From contig NZ_KQ969523.1 of NCBI RefSeq assembly GCF_001578935.1, positions 1-64,000 on the forward strand: a stretch of 64,000 bases of DNA, read 5' to 3'. The stretch's first letter is position 1, and each line of letters begins with the position of its first letter. The position numbers and the translations under genes are program-made. This stretch comes from Streptococcus oralis. GTDB lineage: Bacteria; Bacillota; Bacilli; Lactobacillales; Streptococcaceae. Positions 1 through 9,454 of the stretch are shown piece after piece. Under the pieces are notes generated by a model. The model was not told the origin of the DNA. It was given only the letters and a program-made list of their open reading frames with translations, and did no database searches.

Positions 1-628
1 TTGTAATGATTTTCACCTGGCAACGAACGGTTCTATCGTAGCGAAGAAAGTGATTTCGGATGATAGTTTGTGTCCTGCCTTCAAGGACAGTGATGATATT
101 GAGCTTTTCAAAATCTTGTGCAATGAAACTCATCTTGCCCTTAGTGAAGGCATACTCGTCCCAAGACATAATCTCTGGAAGACGAGAAAAATCATGATAA
201 AAACGGAAGTCATTCAGTTTACGTATGACAGTCGAAGTTGAAATAGCCAGCTGATGAGCAATATCGGTCATCGAAGTTTTTTCAATTAACTTTTGAGCAA
301 TCTTTTGATTGATCATACGAGGGATTTGGTGATTTTTCTTGACTAGGGAAGTCTCAGCGATTATCATTTTCGAACACTGATAGCACTTGAAACGACGCTT
401 TTTCAGAAGAATTCTGGTAGGCATACCAGTTGTTTCAAGGTAAGGAATCTTAGAAGGTTTTTGGAAGTCATATTTCTTCATTTGATTTCCGCAATGAGGA
501 CAAGATGGGGCTTCATAATCCAGTTTAGCGATGATTTCCTTGTGTGTATCCTTATTGATGATATCTAGAATCTGGATATTAGGGTCTTTAATATCGAGTA
601 GTTTTGTGATAAAATGTAATGGTTCCAT
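1..628 (-). CDS. ISL3-family transposase, N-terminal part
   Basis: The minus-strand frame starts with ATG at 628 (MEPLHFITKLLDIKD) and stays open for 209 codons to the window edge. It shows the N-terminal zinc finger of ISL3 transposases (CPHCG near residue 43, then CYQC near residue 82), a helix-turn-helix stretch (SMTDIAHQLAISTSTVIRKL) and the start of the DDE catalytic domain (MSWDEYAF). The frame is intact as far as it can be seen, so this copy may still encode an active enzyme. The missing C-terminus lies outside the window. Confidence 0.85.
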   Translation of the reverse strand, partial: MEPLHFITKLLDIKDPNIQILDIINKDTHKEIIAKLDYEAPSCPHCGNQMKKYDFQKPSKIPYLETTGMPTRILLKKRRFKCYQCSKMIIAETSLVKKNHQIPRMINQKIAQKLIEKTSMTDIAHQLAISTSTVIRKLNDFRFYHDFSRLPEIMSWDEYAFTKGKMSFIAQDFEKLNIITVLEGRTQTIIRNHFLRYDRTVRCQVKIIT

Positions 629-752
629 ATGATTCTTTCTAATGAGTTGTTTAGTCGCTTTTCATTATAGATCTTATGGGACTTTTTTTCTACAACAAAA
701 TAGGCTCCATAAGATCTATAGGGGATTTACCCACTACAAATATTATAGAGCC
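1..752 (-). mobile_element. ISL3-family insertion sequence (IS1167-like), cut by the window edge
   Basis: The minus strand holds the first two thirds or less of an ISL3-type transposase. The sequence next to it ends at about 752 in an AT-rich end that reads GGCTCTATAATA on the minus strand, which fits the GGCTCT-type terminal repeats of this family. A perfect 14-bp inverted repeat (666-679 with 707-720) lies between the transposase start and the end and could act as a terminator that stops outside transcription from entering the element. The run of T and A after 752 would contain the target duplication, but the other end is outside the window. The IS name is from memory of the family in pneumococci. 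Confidence 0.75.
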
Positions 753-933
753 TTTTTTATTTATAAATATAGTGGATTGTTGAAATTTCAAATTTTAATT
801 TTTAAATCTGTAATTACCTCTTTATTTTATTTTTAGTTCGTTTAGCTTTCAATTCTTCTTTTATAGGATTTGAAGCTTTGTTAGTTCCTTTTTTTGTTAG
901 ACTAGTGTTACTAATAAGAAAGGGAGTTTTTAT

Positions 934-1170
934 ATGCTTCAGAAATTTTATGATCGAGCATTTGTCTTTTTGAAACTAGTTGAACAAGAATATGCCTCTT
1001 TAGGTCAGAGTTGTGCAGAGTGGGAATCACTTCATCTTCGGTTTTTACTATATTACTTAATCCGATTTAAAATAAAAAGTGATAGGGACTTTTCACTATA
1101 TCACTTTAAAACAGCTTATCGTCTATATCTAGATAAATTCCTGCAAGGTGGTACAACTCTTATCCAATAG
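934..1170 (+). CDS. comW: ComW, competence sigma-factor activator
   Basis: A 78-residue protein, the same length as pneumococcal ComW and in the same place, directly upstream of purA. The conserved core is easy to see: MLQK at the start, W near residue 29, then FLLYYLIRF, RDFSLYHFKTAYRLYLDK, which matches the pneumococcal FLIYYLVRY / RDFIVYHYRVAYRLYLEK pattern from memory. ComW stabilises the competence sigma factor SigX/ComX and helps it bind core RNA polymerase, so it is required for full late-gene expression and transformation. The sequence is clearly diverged from the pneumococcal protein outside the core. A good Shine-Dalgarno (aagaaaggga) precedes the ATG. I could not identify a convincing ComE direct repeat upstream. 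It sits only about 180 bases from an IS end. Confidence 0.85.
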   Translation: MLQKFYDRAFVFLKLVEQEYASLGQSCAEWESLHLRFLLYYLIRFKIKSDRDFSLYHFKTAYRLYLDKFLQGGTTLIQ

Positions 1171-1174
1171 GAAG

Positions 1175-1216
1175 CATCTATATCATAATTACGAACGATG
1201 GTTATAGATGTATTTT
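1175..1216 (+). terminator. Possible comW terminator
   Basis: CATCTATA (1175-1182) pairs with TATAGATG (1203-1210), followed by an AT-rich stretch. The loop is 20 nt and the U-run is poor, so termination may be weak. Confidence 0.4.
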
Positions 1217-1337
1217 AAAAAAATATAGAATTAGCTTATAATCAGAGACTTCTGTATTTAGAAATGAGAGAATTTCCAAATCTTTTCTACTGTTTCTTCT
1301 TGATAAAATAGTGTTTTTTTCTTATAATAAATTGTGA

Positions 1338-2699
<1,362 letters not shown>

Positions 2700-2817
2700 G
2701 AGATTTTTAAGATTAGTTTAAGACAGGTTGGGTATACTATAGACAGTTACAAGAAGACCTCCTAACTTGTTGTAACAAATATCCTAAACTTTTCTTTTTC
2801 ATAATAATCTCCCTATT

Positions 2818-2844
2818 AAGTCACCGCATTCGGTGGCTTTTTTT
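2818..2844 (+). terminator. Rho-independent terminator after purA
   Basis: A stem built on CACCG (2822-2826) and CGGTG (2831-2835), extended by flanking pairs, with a CATT loop and a run of seven T. Positioned 120 bases after the purA stop and before tadA. Confidence 0.8.
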
Positions 2845-2899
2845 GTGTTGAGAATCATGATATAATAATAAAATCGACAAGTAGGAAAAGAGAAGAACG

Positions 2900-3367
2900 A
2901 TGAATTATACAGTTGAAGAAAAAGAAGCCTTTATGAGAGAGGCTTTGAGAGAGGCTGAGATTGCCTTAGAACACGATGAAATTCCAATTGGTTGTGTGAT
3001 TGTCAAGGATGGAGAAATCATTGGTAGGGGGCATAATGCGCGCGAGGAGTTGCAACGGGCGGTCATGCATGCAGAAATCATGGCTATAGAGAATGCGAAC
3101 TTGAGTGAGGAGAGTTGGCGCTTGCTGAATTGCACGCTTTTTGTGACCATTGAGCCGTGTGTGATGTGTAGCGGGGCGATTGGGCTTGCCCGTATTCCAA
3201 ACGTAGTCTACGGGGCTAAAAACCAGAAATTTGGTGCAGCTGGAAGTTTGTACGATATTTTGACAGATGAGCGTCTCAATCATCGTGTAGAGGTAGAAAC
3301 GGGAATTTTGAAAGATGACTGTGCAGCGATTATGCAGGACTTTTTCCGAAATCGACGGAAAAAATAA
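2900..3367 (+). CDS. tadA: tRNA-specific adenosine deaminase
   Basis: TadA deaminates A34 to inosine in the tRNA-Arg(ACG) anticodon. The 155-residue protein has the cytidine-deaminase zinc fold: HAE at 57-59 (zinc ligand His57 and proton-shuttling Glu59) and PCVMC at 86-90 (zinc ligands Cys87 and Cys90). The start has a Shine-Dalgarno (agagaag). Older annotations of streptococcal orthologues call it a cytidine/deoxycytidylate deaminase, but the MHAEIMAIE/EPCVMCSGA pattern is that of TadA. Confidence 0.93.
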   Translation: MNYTVEEKEAFMREALREAEIALEHDEIPIGCVIVKDGEIIGRGHNAREELQRAVMHAEIMAIENANLSEESWRLLNCTLFVTIEPCVMCSGAIGLARIPNVVYGAKNQKFGAAGSLYDILTDERLNHRVEVETGILKDDCAAIMQDFFRNRRKK

Positions 3368-3396
3368 TTTTTCTTTTAAAATGAATAGGAATGTGA

Positions 3397-3490
3397 TATA
3401 ATAAATAGTGGAGCAACAGTTCTGCGTGAAGCGGGTCAGGGGAGGAATCCAGCAGCCCTAAGCGAGTGTGAATTGTGTGCTCTTTTTTCG
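3397..3490 (+). ncRNA. ffs: Signal recognition particle RNA (scRNA), with its promoter
   Basis: The sequence GGGTCAGGGGAGGAATCCAG, then CAGCCCTAAGC (3433-3463), is the conserved symmetric and asymmetric loop core of bacterial SRP RNA, comparable with GGUCAGG...GGAAGCAGCC in E. coli 4.5S RNA. The flanks pair (GAGCA near 3411 with TGCTC near 3478-3482) to give a single hairpin of about 75-80 nt. A strong -10 (TATAAT, 3397-3402) sits just upstream and a T-run (TCTTTTTT) follows, so it is transcribed on its own. It is the short SRP RNA type without an Alu domain seen in streptococci. It binds Ffh for membrane-protein targeting. The exact ends are estimated. Confidence 0.88.
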
Positions 3491-3559
3491 TGCTTTTTTC
3501 GAATAAATAAGATAAAATAGCCTAGAATAAATGATTATGATTATAGAAAAGAGAAAAAT

Positions 3560-4003
3560 ATGAAAATTCGTGGTTTTGAATTGGTTTCGAGTTTTACAGA
3601 TGAAAATTTGTTACCTAAGCGTGAGACAGCCCATGCAGCTGGTTATGATTTAAAGGTTGCTGTGCGTACGGTTATTGCTCCAGGAGAGATTGTCTTGGTT
3701 CCGACAGGGGTTAAGGCTTATATGCAACCGACTGAGGTTCTCTACCTCTATGATCGCTCTTCAAATCCTCGTAAGAAGGGTTTGGTCTTGATTAACTCAG
3801 TTGGGGTCATTGATGGAGATTATTATGGGAATCCTGGGAATGAAGGCCATATCTTTGCTCAGATGAAAAACATTACTGACCAAGAAGTGATTCTCGAAGT
3901 TGGAGAACGTGTGGTTCAGGCTGTCTTTGCTCCATTTTTAATCGCAGACGGAGATGAGGCAGACGGCGTGCGAACTGGTGGTTTTGGATCGACAGGGCAT
4001 TAA
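3560..4003 (+). CDS. dut: Deoxyuridine triphosphatase (dUTPase)
   Basis: Hydrolyses dUTP to dUMP, keeping uracil out of DNA and supplying thymidylate synthesis. At 147 residues it is a trimeric-type dUTPase with the family motifs in order: AAGYDL (motif 1), DRSSNPRKKGL (motif 2), NSVGVIDGDYYGN (motif 3 with the catalytic Asp), GERVVQAVF (motif 4) and RTGGFGSTG at the C-terminus (the P-loop-like arm that closes over the substrate). Located between the SRP RNA and a hypothetical gene; dut and radA being neighbours gives a DNA-maintenance context. Confidence 0.95.
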   Translation: MKIRGFELVSSFTDENLLPKRETAHAAGYDLKVAVRTVIAPGEIVLVPTGVKAYMQPTEVLYLYDRSSNPRKKGLVLINSVGVIDGDYYGNPGNEGHIFAQMKNITDQEVILEVGERVVQAVFAPFLIADGDEADGVRTGGFGSTGH

Positions 4004-4066
4004 GATAAGGACCTGCTTTCAAAACCATAACAGGAGAAATCAGCTGATAGAAAGAAGGATAATAAA

Positions 4067-4555
4067 ATGAGTTATAAAGACTTTCAGTCTTTTACTCCAG
4101 AAAATTGTCAAGGGTATAAGAAAGTCTATAATATCAGTATTGGAGGATTTCTTTACTTAGCTTTTCTTCCGGAAGCCTATTATAAAATTCTTTGTATTTC
4201 TTCAGAATATATGTCAATAATTGACTGTGAAAATGATCAGGTAACTCCTGTAGATGGGGATTATGATGAGACGGAATTAGTAGCCATGTATGAGGGCTGT
4301 GATTCTCCCATTTCTATTGCGGGACAATATGGTGGAAGTCTCCCTTTGGACAATGGGGAAGATATCCGAGTGACAATGGAAAAAGATCAATCTGGGAAGT
4401 ATCCGATTTTAACCATTTTTTGGGAAAAGGATAAAGAAACTAGGGTACAAATTTATAAAGGTTATTTACCGTATATTTTTGGTTTTAGTCCGGATGGAGA
4501 GTATTATGCTTATGCAGATGATGGCGGGTTGACTGTTTTAAAGAAAGATAGTTGA
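4067..4555 (+). CDS. Hypothetical protein between dut and radA
   Basis: A 162-residue acidic protein that I do not recognise. It has a good Shine-Dalgarno (agaaggataa) and no signal peptide or membrane span. The C-terminal half has beta-strand-rich segments such as GFSPDGEYYAYADDGGLTVLK, which resembles a single beta-propeller-like blade. A hypothetical gene occupies the same place in pneumococci as I remember it. Its position 60 bases after dut suggests co-transcription with dut and possibly radA; no function is assigned. Confidence 0.7.
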   Translation: MSYKDFQSFTPENCQGYKKVYNISIGGFLYLAFLPEAYYKILCISSEYMSIIDCENDQVTPVDGDYDETELVAMYEGCDSPISIAGQYGGSLPLDNGEDIRVTMEKDQSGKYPILTIFWEKDKETRVQIYKGYLPYIFGFSPDGEYYAYADDGGLTVLKKDS

Positions 4556-4597
4556 TAGCGTGAAAAAAAGAAATTTTAAAATGAGAGGATTAGAATC

Positions 4598-5959
4598 ATC
4601 GCAAAGAAAAAAGCGACATTTGTATGTCAAAATTGTGGGTATAATTCCCCAAAATATCTAGGGCGTTGTCCTAACTGTGGGTCTTGGTCTTCTTTTGTAG
4701 AAGAGATCGATGTTGCCGAGGTCAAAAATGCCCGTGTGTCCTTGACAGGTGAGAAAACCAAGCCTATGAAACTGGCCGAGGTGACTTCCATCAATGTCAA
4801 TCGAACAAAGACGGAGATGGAGGAATTCAACCGTGTACTTGGAGGTGGAGTGGTACCAGGGAGTCTCGTCCTTATCGGTGGGGATCCAGGAATCGGGAAA
4901 TCAACCCTTCTCTTACAAGTCTCAACTCAGCTGTCCCAAGTGGGAACAGTTCTCTATGTCTCTGGGGAGGAGTCTGCCCAGCAGATCAAACTCCGTGCAG
5001 AGCGCTTGGGTGATATTGATAGTGAGTTTTATCTCTATGCAGAGACCAATATGCAGAGTGTTCGCGCAGAAGTAGAAAGAATTCAGCCAGCCTTCCTCAT
5101 TATTGACTCCATCCAGACCATTATGTCTCCTGAGATTTCAGGGGTGCAGGGGTCTGTGTCTCAGGTGCGTGAGGTGACCGCTGAGCTTATGCAGCTGGCT
5201 AAGACCAATAACATTGCCATCTTTATCGTAGGGCATGTGACTAAGGAAGGAACCTTGGCGGGTCCGCGTATGTTGGAGCATATGGTGGATACAGTGCTTT
5301 ACTTTGAAGGGGAGCGCCACCATACCTTTCGTATCTTGAGAGCAGTCAAAAACCGTTTTGGTTCCACTAATGAGATTGGCATCTTTGAGATGCAGTCGGG
5401 CGGATTGGTTGAGGTGCTCAATCCGAGTCAAGTTTTCCTAGAGGAGCGTTTGGATGGGGCTACTGGCTCTTCAATCGTTGTGACCATGGAAGGGACCCGT
5501 CCGATTTTGGCGGAGGTTCAGGCTTTGGTAACACCAACCATGTTTGGAAATGCTAAACGCACGACGACAGGACTTGATTTTAATCGTGCAAGTCTGATTA
5601 TGGCTGTTTTGGAAAAACGAGCAGGGCTTCTCTTGCAAAACCAGGATGCCTATCTCAAATCTGCTGGTGGTGTGAAATTGGATGAGCCTGCCATTGACTT
5701 AGCCGTTGCAGTGGCTATTGCCTCTAGTTACAAGGACAAGCCTACCAATCCTCAGGAATGTTTTGTGGGTGAACTGGGCTTGACCGGAGAAATTCGGCGC
5801 GTGAATCGTATCGAACAACGTATCAATGAAGCTGCAAAGCTAGGCTTTACCAAGATTTATGTACCCAAGAATTCCTTGACAGGAATCACTCCACCCAAGG
5901 AAATTGAGGTCATTGGTGTGACAACGATTCAGGAAGTTTTGAAAAAGGTCTTTGCATAA
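4598..5959 (+). CDS. radA: DNA repair/recombination ATPase RadA, probable AUC start
   Basis: RadA (Sms) is a RecA-related hexameric helicase that extends recombination D-loops; in streptococci it is important for transformation. Visible domains: N-terminal zinc finger (Cys10, Cys13, Cys24, Cys27), Walker [10 protein letters not shown] at about 95-103, the RadA signature KNRFG at about 251-255, and a C-terminal Lon-protease-like domain ending KKVFA. The frame is open from a stop at 4577, but between there and the zinc finger it contains no ATG, GTG or TTG. The candidates are ATT (4589), ATC (4595) and ATC (4598). Starting at 4598 gives [14 protein letters not shown], the usual RadA N-terminus, with GAGAGGA as Shine-Dalgarno. 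The first conventional codon, GTG at 4736, would delete the whole zinc finger. Confidence 0.9.
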   Translation: MAKKKATFVCQNCGYNSPKYLGRCPNCGSWSSFVEEIDVAEVKNARVSLTGEKTKPMKLAEVTSINVNRTKTEMEEFNRVLGGGVVPGSLVLIGGDPGIGKSTLLLQVSTQLSQVGTVLYVSGEESAQQIKLRAERLGDIDSEFYLYAETNMQSVRAEVERIQPAFLIIDSIQTIMSPEISGVQGSVSQVREVTAELMQLAKTNNIAIFIVGHVTKEGTLAGPRMLEHMVDTVLYFEGERHHTFRILRAVKNRFGSTNEIGIFEMQSGGLVEVLNPSQVFLEERLDGATGSSIVVTMEGTRPILAEVQALVTPTMFGNAKRTTTGLDFNRASLIMAVLEKRAGLLLQNQDAYLKSAGGVKLDEPAIDLAVAVAIASSYKDKPTNPQECFVGELGLTGEIRRVNRIEQRINEAAKLGFTKIYVPKNSLTGITPPKEIEVIGVTTIQEVLKKVFA

Positions 5960-6031
5960 TCCGTGACAAATCCTCTTAAAAATGATAAGATAGGAGAAAT
6001 ATTTGATTATCAAATTTTTGAGGAGGGAATC

Positions 6032-6526
6032 GTGTCGTATTTTGAACAGTTTATGAAAGCTAATCAGGCTTATGTTGCCCTACATGGACAGTTAAATTTG
6101 CCAATCAAACCCAAAACAAGAGTGGCTATTGTGACCTGCATGGACTCACGTCTGCACGTTGCGCAAGCTCTAGGTTTGGCACTTGGGGATGCTCATATCT
6201 TGCGGAATGCGGGTGGTCGAGTGACTGAAGACATGATTCGTTCACTGGTGATTTCCCAGCAACAAATGGGGACTAGAGAGATTGTAGTACTTCACCATAC
6301 AGACTGTGGAGCTCAAACCTTTCAAAATGAAAGTTTTCATGAACAGTTGAAACACGAGCTCGGAGTTGATGTGTCTGATCAAGATTTTTTACCATTTCAG
6401 GATGTTGAAGAGAGTGTGAGAGAGGATATGCAATTGCTTCGAGAATCTCCACTGATTCCTGATGATGTGGTTATTTCAGGTGCTGTCTATGATGTGGATA
6501 CAGGAAGTATGAGAGAAGTATACTAA
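6032..6526 (+). CDS. Beta-class carbonic anhydrase
   Basis: Interconverts CO2 and bicarbonate, which feeds carboxylation reactions including purine synthesis. The 164-residue beta-class enzyme has the zinc and catalytic residues: Cys36, Asp38 and Arg40 in TCMDSRL, and His89 and Cys92 in HHTDCG. I chose the GTG at 6032 because GAGGAGGG sits 5 bases before it and the product then begins MSYFEQF like family members; an upstream GTG at 5963 would add 23 residues with no Shine-Dalgarno of note. Follows radA closely. Confidence 0.9.
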   Translation: MSYFEQFMKANQAYVALHGQLNLPIKPKTRVAIVTCMDSRLHVAQALGLALGDAHILRNAGGRVTEDMIRSLVISQQQMGTREIVVLHHTDCGAQTFQNESFHEQLKHELGVDVSDQDFLPFQDVEESVREDMQLLRESPLIPDDVVISGAVYDVDTGSMREVY

Positions 6527-6615
6527 CTTTGTCTCGAAAAAATCTCATCTTAGCATAAAATCGATTGTTAAAATGTAGGATTTTTAATTTTAATATAGCT
6601 AATATAAAATAGTAT

Positions 6616-6654
6616 AAAACAAGGGTATAAATGTTTGCTCTTGTTTTATTTTTG
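6616..6654 (+). terminator. Likely terminator after carbonic anhydrase gene
   Basis: AAAACAAG (6616-6623) pairs with CTTGTTTT (6640-6647) followed by ATTTTTG. It ends just before the prs promoter. Confidence 0.55.
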
Positions 6655-6655
6655 A

Positions 6656-6684
6656 TTGAAAAATAAAGGAAAAAGCGCTACAAT
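6656..6684 (+). promoter_or_regulatory. prs promoter
   Basis: TTGAAA (6656-6661), a 17-base spacer and TACAAT (6679-6684). It lies about 55 bases before the prs ATG. Confidence 0.7.
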
Positions 6685-6739
6685 GGTAGATGGAAAATGT
6701 TGTGTAAAAACAAGTGATACATAAATACCGGAGGAAATC

Positions 6740-7708
6740 ATGTCTTTTTCTGATTTAAAGCTGTTTGCCCTTTCTTCTAATAGAGAATTGGCAGAGCGTG
6801 TGGCGCAAGAAATTGGGATAGAGTTGGGGAAATCGACTGTTCGTCAATTTTCAGACGGGGAGATTCAGGTCAACATCGAAGAATCAATCCGTGGAAAACA
6901 CGTCTTTATCCTACAGTCAACTAGTTCACCTGTAAATGATAATTTACTTGAAATTTTGATTATGGTGGACGCATTGAAGCGTGCCAGTGCAGAATCTGTC
7001 AACGTTGTCATGCCTTACTATGGCTATGCACGTCAGGATAGAAAGGCGCGCGCACGTGAGCCAATCACTTCAAAACTTGTTGCAAATATGCTAGAAGTTG
7101 CTGGGGTAGATCGTTTGTTGACGATTGATTTGCACGCTGCACAGATTCAGGGATTCTTTGATATTCCTGTAGATCACTTGATGGGTGCTCCATTGATTGC
7201 GGACTATTTTGAACGTCGTGGCATGGTTGGCTCTGACTACGTGGTTGTCAGTCCAGACCATGGTGGAGTGACTCGTGCTCGTAAATTGGCAGAGTTTTTG
7301 AAAACTCCGATTGCGATTATTGACAAACGCCGTAGTGTAGACAAGATGAATACCAGTGAAGTGATGAATATTATCGGTAAGGTAGAAGGTAAGACTTGTA
7401 TCTTGATTGACGATATGATCGATACAGCTGGAACTATTTGTCATGCGGCGGACGCTCTTGCTGAAGCAGGTGCTGTTGAAGTATATGCAAGCTGTACGCA
7501 CCCAGTACTTTCTGGTCCTGCTATGGACAATATCCAAAAATCAGCTATTAAGAAATTGGTTGTTTTGGATACCATCTACCTACCAGAAGAGCGTTTGATT
7601 GATAAGATTGAACAAATTTCGATTGCTCATCTTTTAGGTGATGCTATTATCCGTATTCATGAAAAACGTCCTCTTTCTCCATTATTTAGTATCGAGAAAA
7701 AAATCTAA
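6740..7708 (+). CDS. prs: Ribose-phosphate pyrophosphokinase (PRPP synthetase)
   Basis: Transfers pyrophosphate from ATP to ribose 5-phosphate to make PRPP, the starting substrate for the purine pathway encoded further along, and for pyrimidine, NAD, His and Trp synthesis. The 322-residue length is normal. Visible are [14 protein letters not shown] near the N-terminus, the flexible-loop region [28 protein letters not shown], and the PRPP-binding signature [29 protein letters not shown] is the Shine-Dalgarno. Monocistronic, with its own promoter and terminator. Confidence 0.96.
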   Translation: MSFSDLKLFALSSNRELAERVAQEIGIELGKSTVRQFSDGEIQVNIEESIRGKHVFILQSTSSPVNDNLLEILIMVDALKRASAESVNVVMPYYGYARQDRKARAREPITSKLVANMLEVAGVDRLLTIDLHAAQIQGFFDIPVDHLMGAPLIADYFERRGMVGSDYVVVSPDHGGVTRARKLAEFLKTPIAIIDKRRSVDKMNTSEVMNIIGKVEGKTCILIDDMIDTAGTICHAADALAEAGAVEVYASCTHPVLSGPAMDNIQKSAIKKLVVLDTIYLPEERLIDKIEQISIAHLLGDAIIRIHEKRPLSPLFSIEKKI

Positions 7709-7731
7709 TCTTTCACTTGAAATAGATAGTT

Positions 7732-7767
7732 CTCCTAGCAAGTTTCTTTTCTTGCTAGGAGATTTTT
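7732..7767 (+). terminator. Strong terminator after prs
   Basis: CTCCTAGCAAG (7732-7742) and CTTGCTAGGAG (7751-7761) form a perfect 11-bp stem with an 8-base loop, followed by ATTTTTG. Confidence 0.9.
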
Positions 7768-7827
7768 GTAGTCAAAACCTGCAAGCCTTTTCAAAATGTG
7801 CTATACTGAGAAAAAAGGAGGATTTCT

Positions 7828-8265
7828 ATGAGTCAAGAATTTATCAACCCAAGTGATGGAGTAATCCGTCAGTATCTTGCAACCAGTAAAACATTAGCGG
7901 TAGTGGGTTTGTCCGATCGTGAGGAAACAACTAGTAATCGAGTGACCAAGGAAATGCAAGCTCGGGGCTATAAAATCATTCCAGTTAATCCCAAGGCTAC
8001 AGGTGGGGAAATCTTGGGAGAGAAGGTTTATGCGAGTCTAGCTGAGATTCCTTTTCCTGTGGACATTATCAATGTATACCGACGTAGCGAGTTTTTACCA
8101 GATGTGGCGCGTGATTTTCTCAAGGCTGATGCTAAGATTTTCTGGGCTCAACTGGGACTTGAAAGTCTAGAAGCGGAAGAAATCCTGCGTGCTGGAGGAT
8201 GCGATGACATTGTGATGAATCGCTGTATTAAGAGAGAACATACTCGCTTAATTCTTGAACAATAA
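7828..8265 (+). CDS. CoA-binding (Rossmann) protein, YccU/YneT type
   Basis: A 145-residue single-domain protein with the CoA_binding_2 fold: LAVVGLSDREETTSNRVTKEM is the nucleotide-binding loop, followed by GYKIIPVNPKATGGEILGEKVYASLAEIP and VDIINVYRRSEFLPDVARDFL, ending in CDDIVMNRCIKREH. Members bind CoA or acyl-CoA like the small subunit fold of succinyl-CoA synthetase, but their physiological role is not settled. AAAAGGAGG gives a strong ribosome site. In pneumococcal genomes as I remember them, polA lies directly upstream of this gene; here prs does. Confidence 0.85.
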   Translation: MSQEFINPSDGVIRQYLATSKTLAVVGLSDREETTSNRVTKEMQARGYKIIPVNPKATGGEILGEKVYASLAEIPFPVDIINVYRRSEFLPDVARDFLKADAKIFWAQLGLESLEAEEILRAGGCDDIVMNRCIKREHTRLILEQ

Positions 8266-8289
8266 AAAGGTAGCCATGGGCTACCTTTT
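8265..8289. terminator. Bidirectional terminator between convergent genes
   Basis: AAAAGGTAGCC, ATG, GGCTACCTTTT: a perfect 11-bp stem with a 3-base loop, ending both the CoA-binding gene and the minus-strand yeiH-like gene. Confidence 0.9.
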
Positions 8290-8292
8290 GTG

Positions 8293-9303
8293 TTATAAAG
8301 TACCAATCAATGCTTGCATGCCAAGACTGGTGAGGATGATGGCAATCCAGCAAAGGGCTCCGAGGACAATAGATTTGCCACTGGATCTAACCATGGCAAT
8401 TAGATTAGTTTTGAGACCGATGGCACTCATGGCCATGATGATGAGGAATTTAGAGAGTTGTTTGAGAGGGGTAAAGAAGCTACTGGACACACCGAGAGAG
8501 GTAAGGAGAGTCGTTAAGAGAGAGGCCAGGATAAAATAAAGGATAAAAAGTGGGAAAACTTTTTTCAGTTGTAGGCCTTGCTTATTCTCTTGCTGGCGAC
8601 TTTGCCAGTAGGAGAGGAAGAGAGTGATAGGGATGATCGCTAAGGTGCGCGTGAGTTTAACAATGGTTGCCGACTCGAGGGTATTGGTCTGATAAAGACT
8701 GTCCCAAGCACTAGCTGTGGCCGTTACAGAAGAAGTATCATTGACCGCAGTTCCTGCAAAGAGAGCAAAGCCATCATTGGATAGATGAAGCCAGGTTCCT
8801 AGAGTTGGAAAGATGAGCGCAGCCAAGATATTGAAGAAAAAGATAACGGAAATGGCTTGGGCAACTTCTTTTTCCTTGGCATGGATAACGGGCGCTGTCG
8901 CAGCAATGGCAGAACCACCACAGATAGAAGAACCCACTCCAATCAAGGTAGCCAGTTTTGTATCTAGCACAAAGAAACGCTGGAAGAGGTAGGCGACGAT
9001 TAAGGAAATCGAAATGGTGGAAAGGATGACAGGGAGTGAAGTTTGTCCAACTGCAAAGACTTGCGAGATATTGAGACCAAAACCAAGCAAGATAACAGCA
9101 TACTGGAGTAATTTTTTGGAACTAAAGGTCAAACCAGCATCCAGTTGTTTATAGGATGAGAGAAAGTGATGGAGAAGCATTCCCATAAAAATCGCAAAAA
9201 CGGGTGCGCCAATGACAGGGAAGAATTCGCCTAAGTACCAAGATAGGATGGAAATGAGAAGGCAGGCCAAGATGCCTGCTCCATTTTTTGATAAAAATGA
9301 CAT
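8293..9303 (-). CDS. YeiH/UPF0324-family membrane protein (putative anion exporter)
   Basis: A 336-residue polytopic protein with about ten hydrophobic segments. Family features are MGMLLHHF after the second span, [20 protein letters not shown], the [14 protein letters not shown] motif in the central loop, and [18 protein letters not shown] in the second half. The family is annotated as putative sulfate exporters; no substrate can be assigned from sequence. It is transcribed alone on the minus strand, between a bidirectional terminator and the divergent aminotransferase promoter. Confidence 0.85.
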   Translation of the reverse strand: MSFLSKNGAGILACLLISILSWYLGEFFPVIGAPVFAIFMGMLLHHFLSSYKQLDAGLTFSSKKLLQYAVILLGFGLNISQVFAVGQTSLPVILSTISISLIVAYLFQRFFVLDTKLATLIGVGSSICGGSAIAATAPVIHAKEKEVAQAISVIFFFNILAALIFPTLGTWLHLSNDGFALFAGTAVNDTSSVTATASAWDSLYQTNTLESATIVKLTRTLAIIPITLFLSYWQSRQQENKQGLQLKKVFPLFILYFILASLLTTLLTSLGVSSSFFTPLKQLSKFLIIMAMSAIGLKTNLIAMVRSSGKSIVLGALCWIAIILTSLGMQALIGTL

Positions 9304-9393
9304 ATAAACCTCCGAAAATAAGCACTTATTATTATAGTCCTGTTGAGAAGAAAAGTAAAACAGAAAGTGAAAAATGCGGGGTTCAGATGGATT

Positions 9394-9422
9394 TTGCGGT
9401 CAGGGAGCTTTTGTAGTATAAT
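9394..9422 (+). promoter_or_regulatory. Promoter of aminotransferase-recO-plsX-acpP operon
   Basis: TTGCGG (9394-9399), 17 bases, TATAAT (9417-9422); the aminotransferase ATG follows at 9455 after AAGGGGG. Confidence 0.7.
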
Positions 9423-9454
9423 AGTACTATGTTCTGTAAGCAAGGGGGATATCT

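Noticed and set aside
50-241. 63-codon plus-strand frame at the window start
   Set aside because: It is antisense to the ISL3 transposase, whose minus-strand frame is intact and has family motifs.
642-836. 64-codon plus-strand frame across the IS end
   Set aside because: It runs through the IS terminal repeats into AT-rich sequence, has no ribosome site and no protein-like pattern.
753-933. A ComE or SigX box upstream of comW
   Set aside because: Several TTCnAATTC-like words are present, but none form the expected direct repeat with proper spacing to a -10.
2750-2795. GTTACAA ... TTGTAAC inverted repeat after purA, similar to the TetR dyad
   Set aside because: The arms are 17 bases apart with no promoter nearby; spacing differs from the GTAA-N9-TTAC sites.
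8255-8539. 94-codon plus-strand frame opposite the yeiH-like gene
   Set aside because: Antisense to a well-supported membrane protein and lying across a bidirectional terminator.
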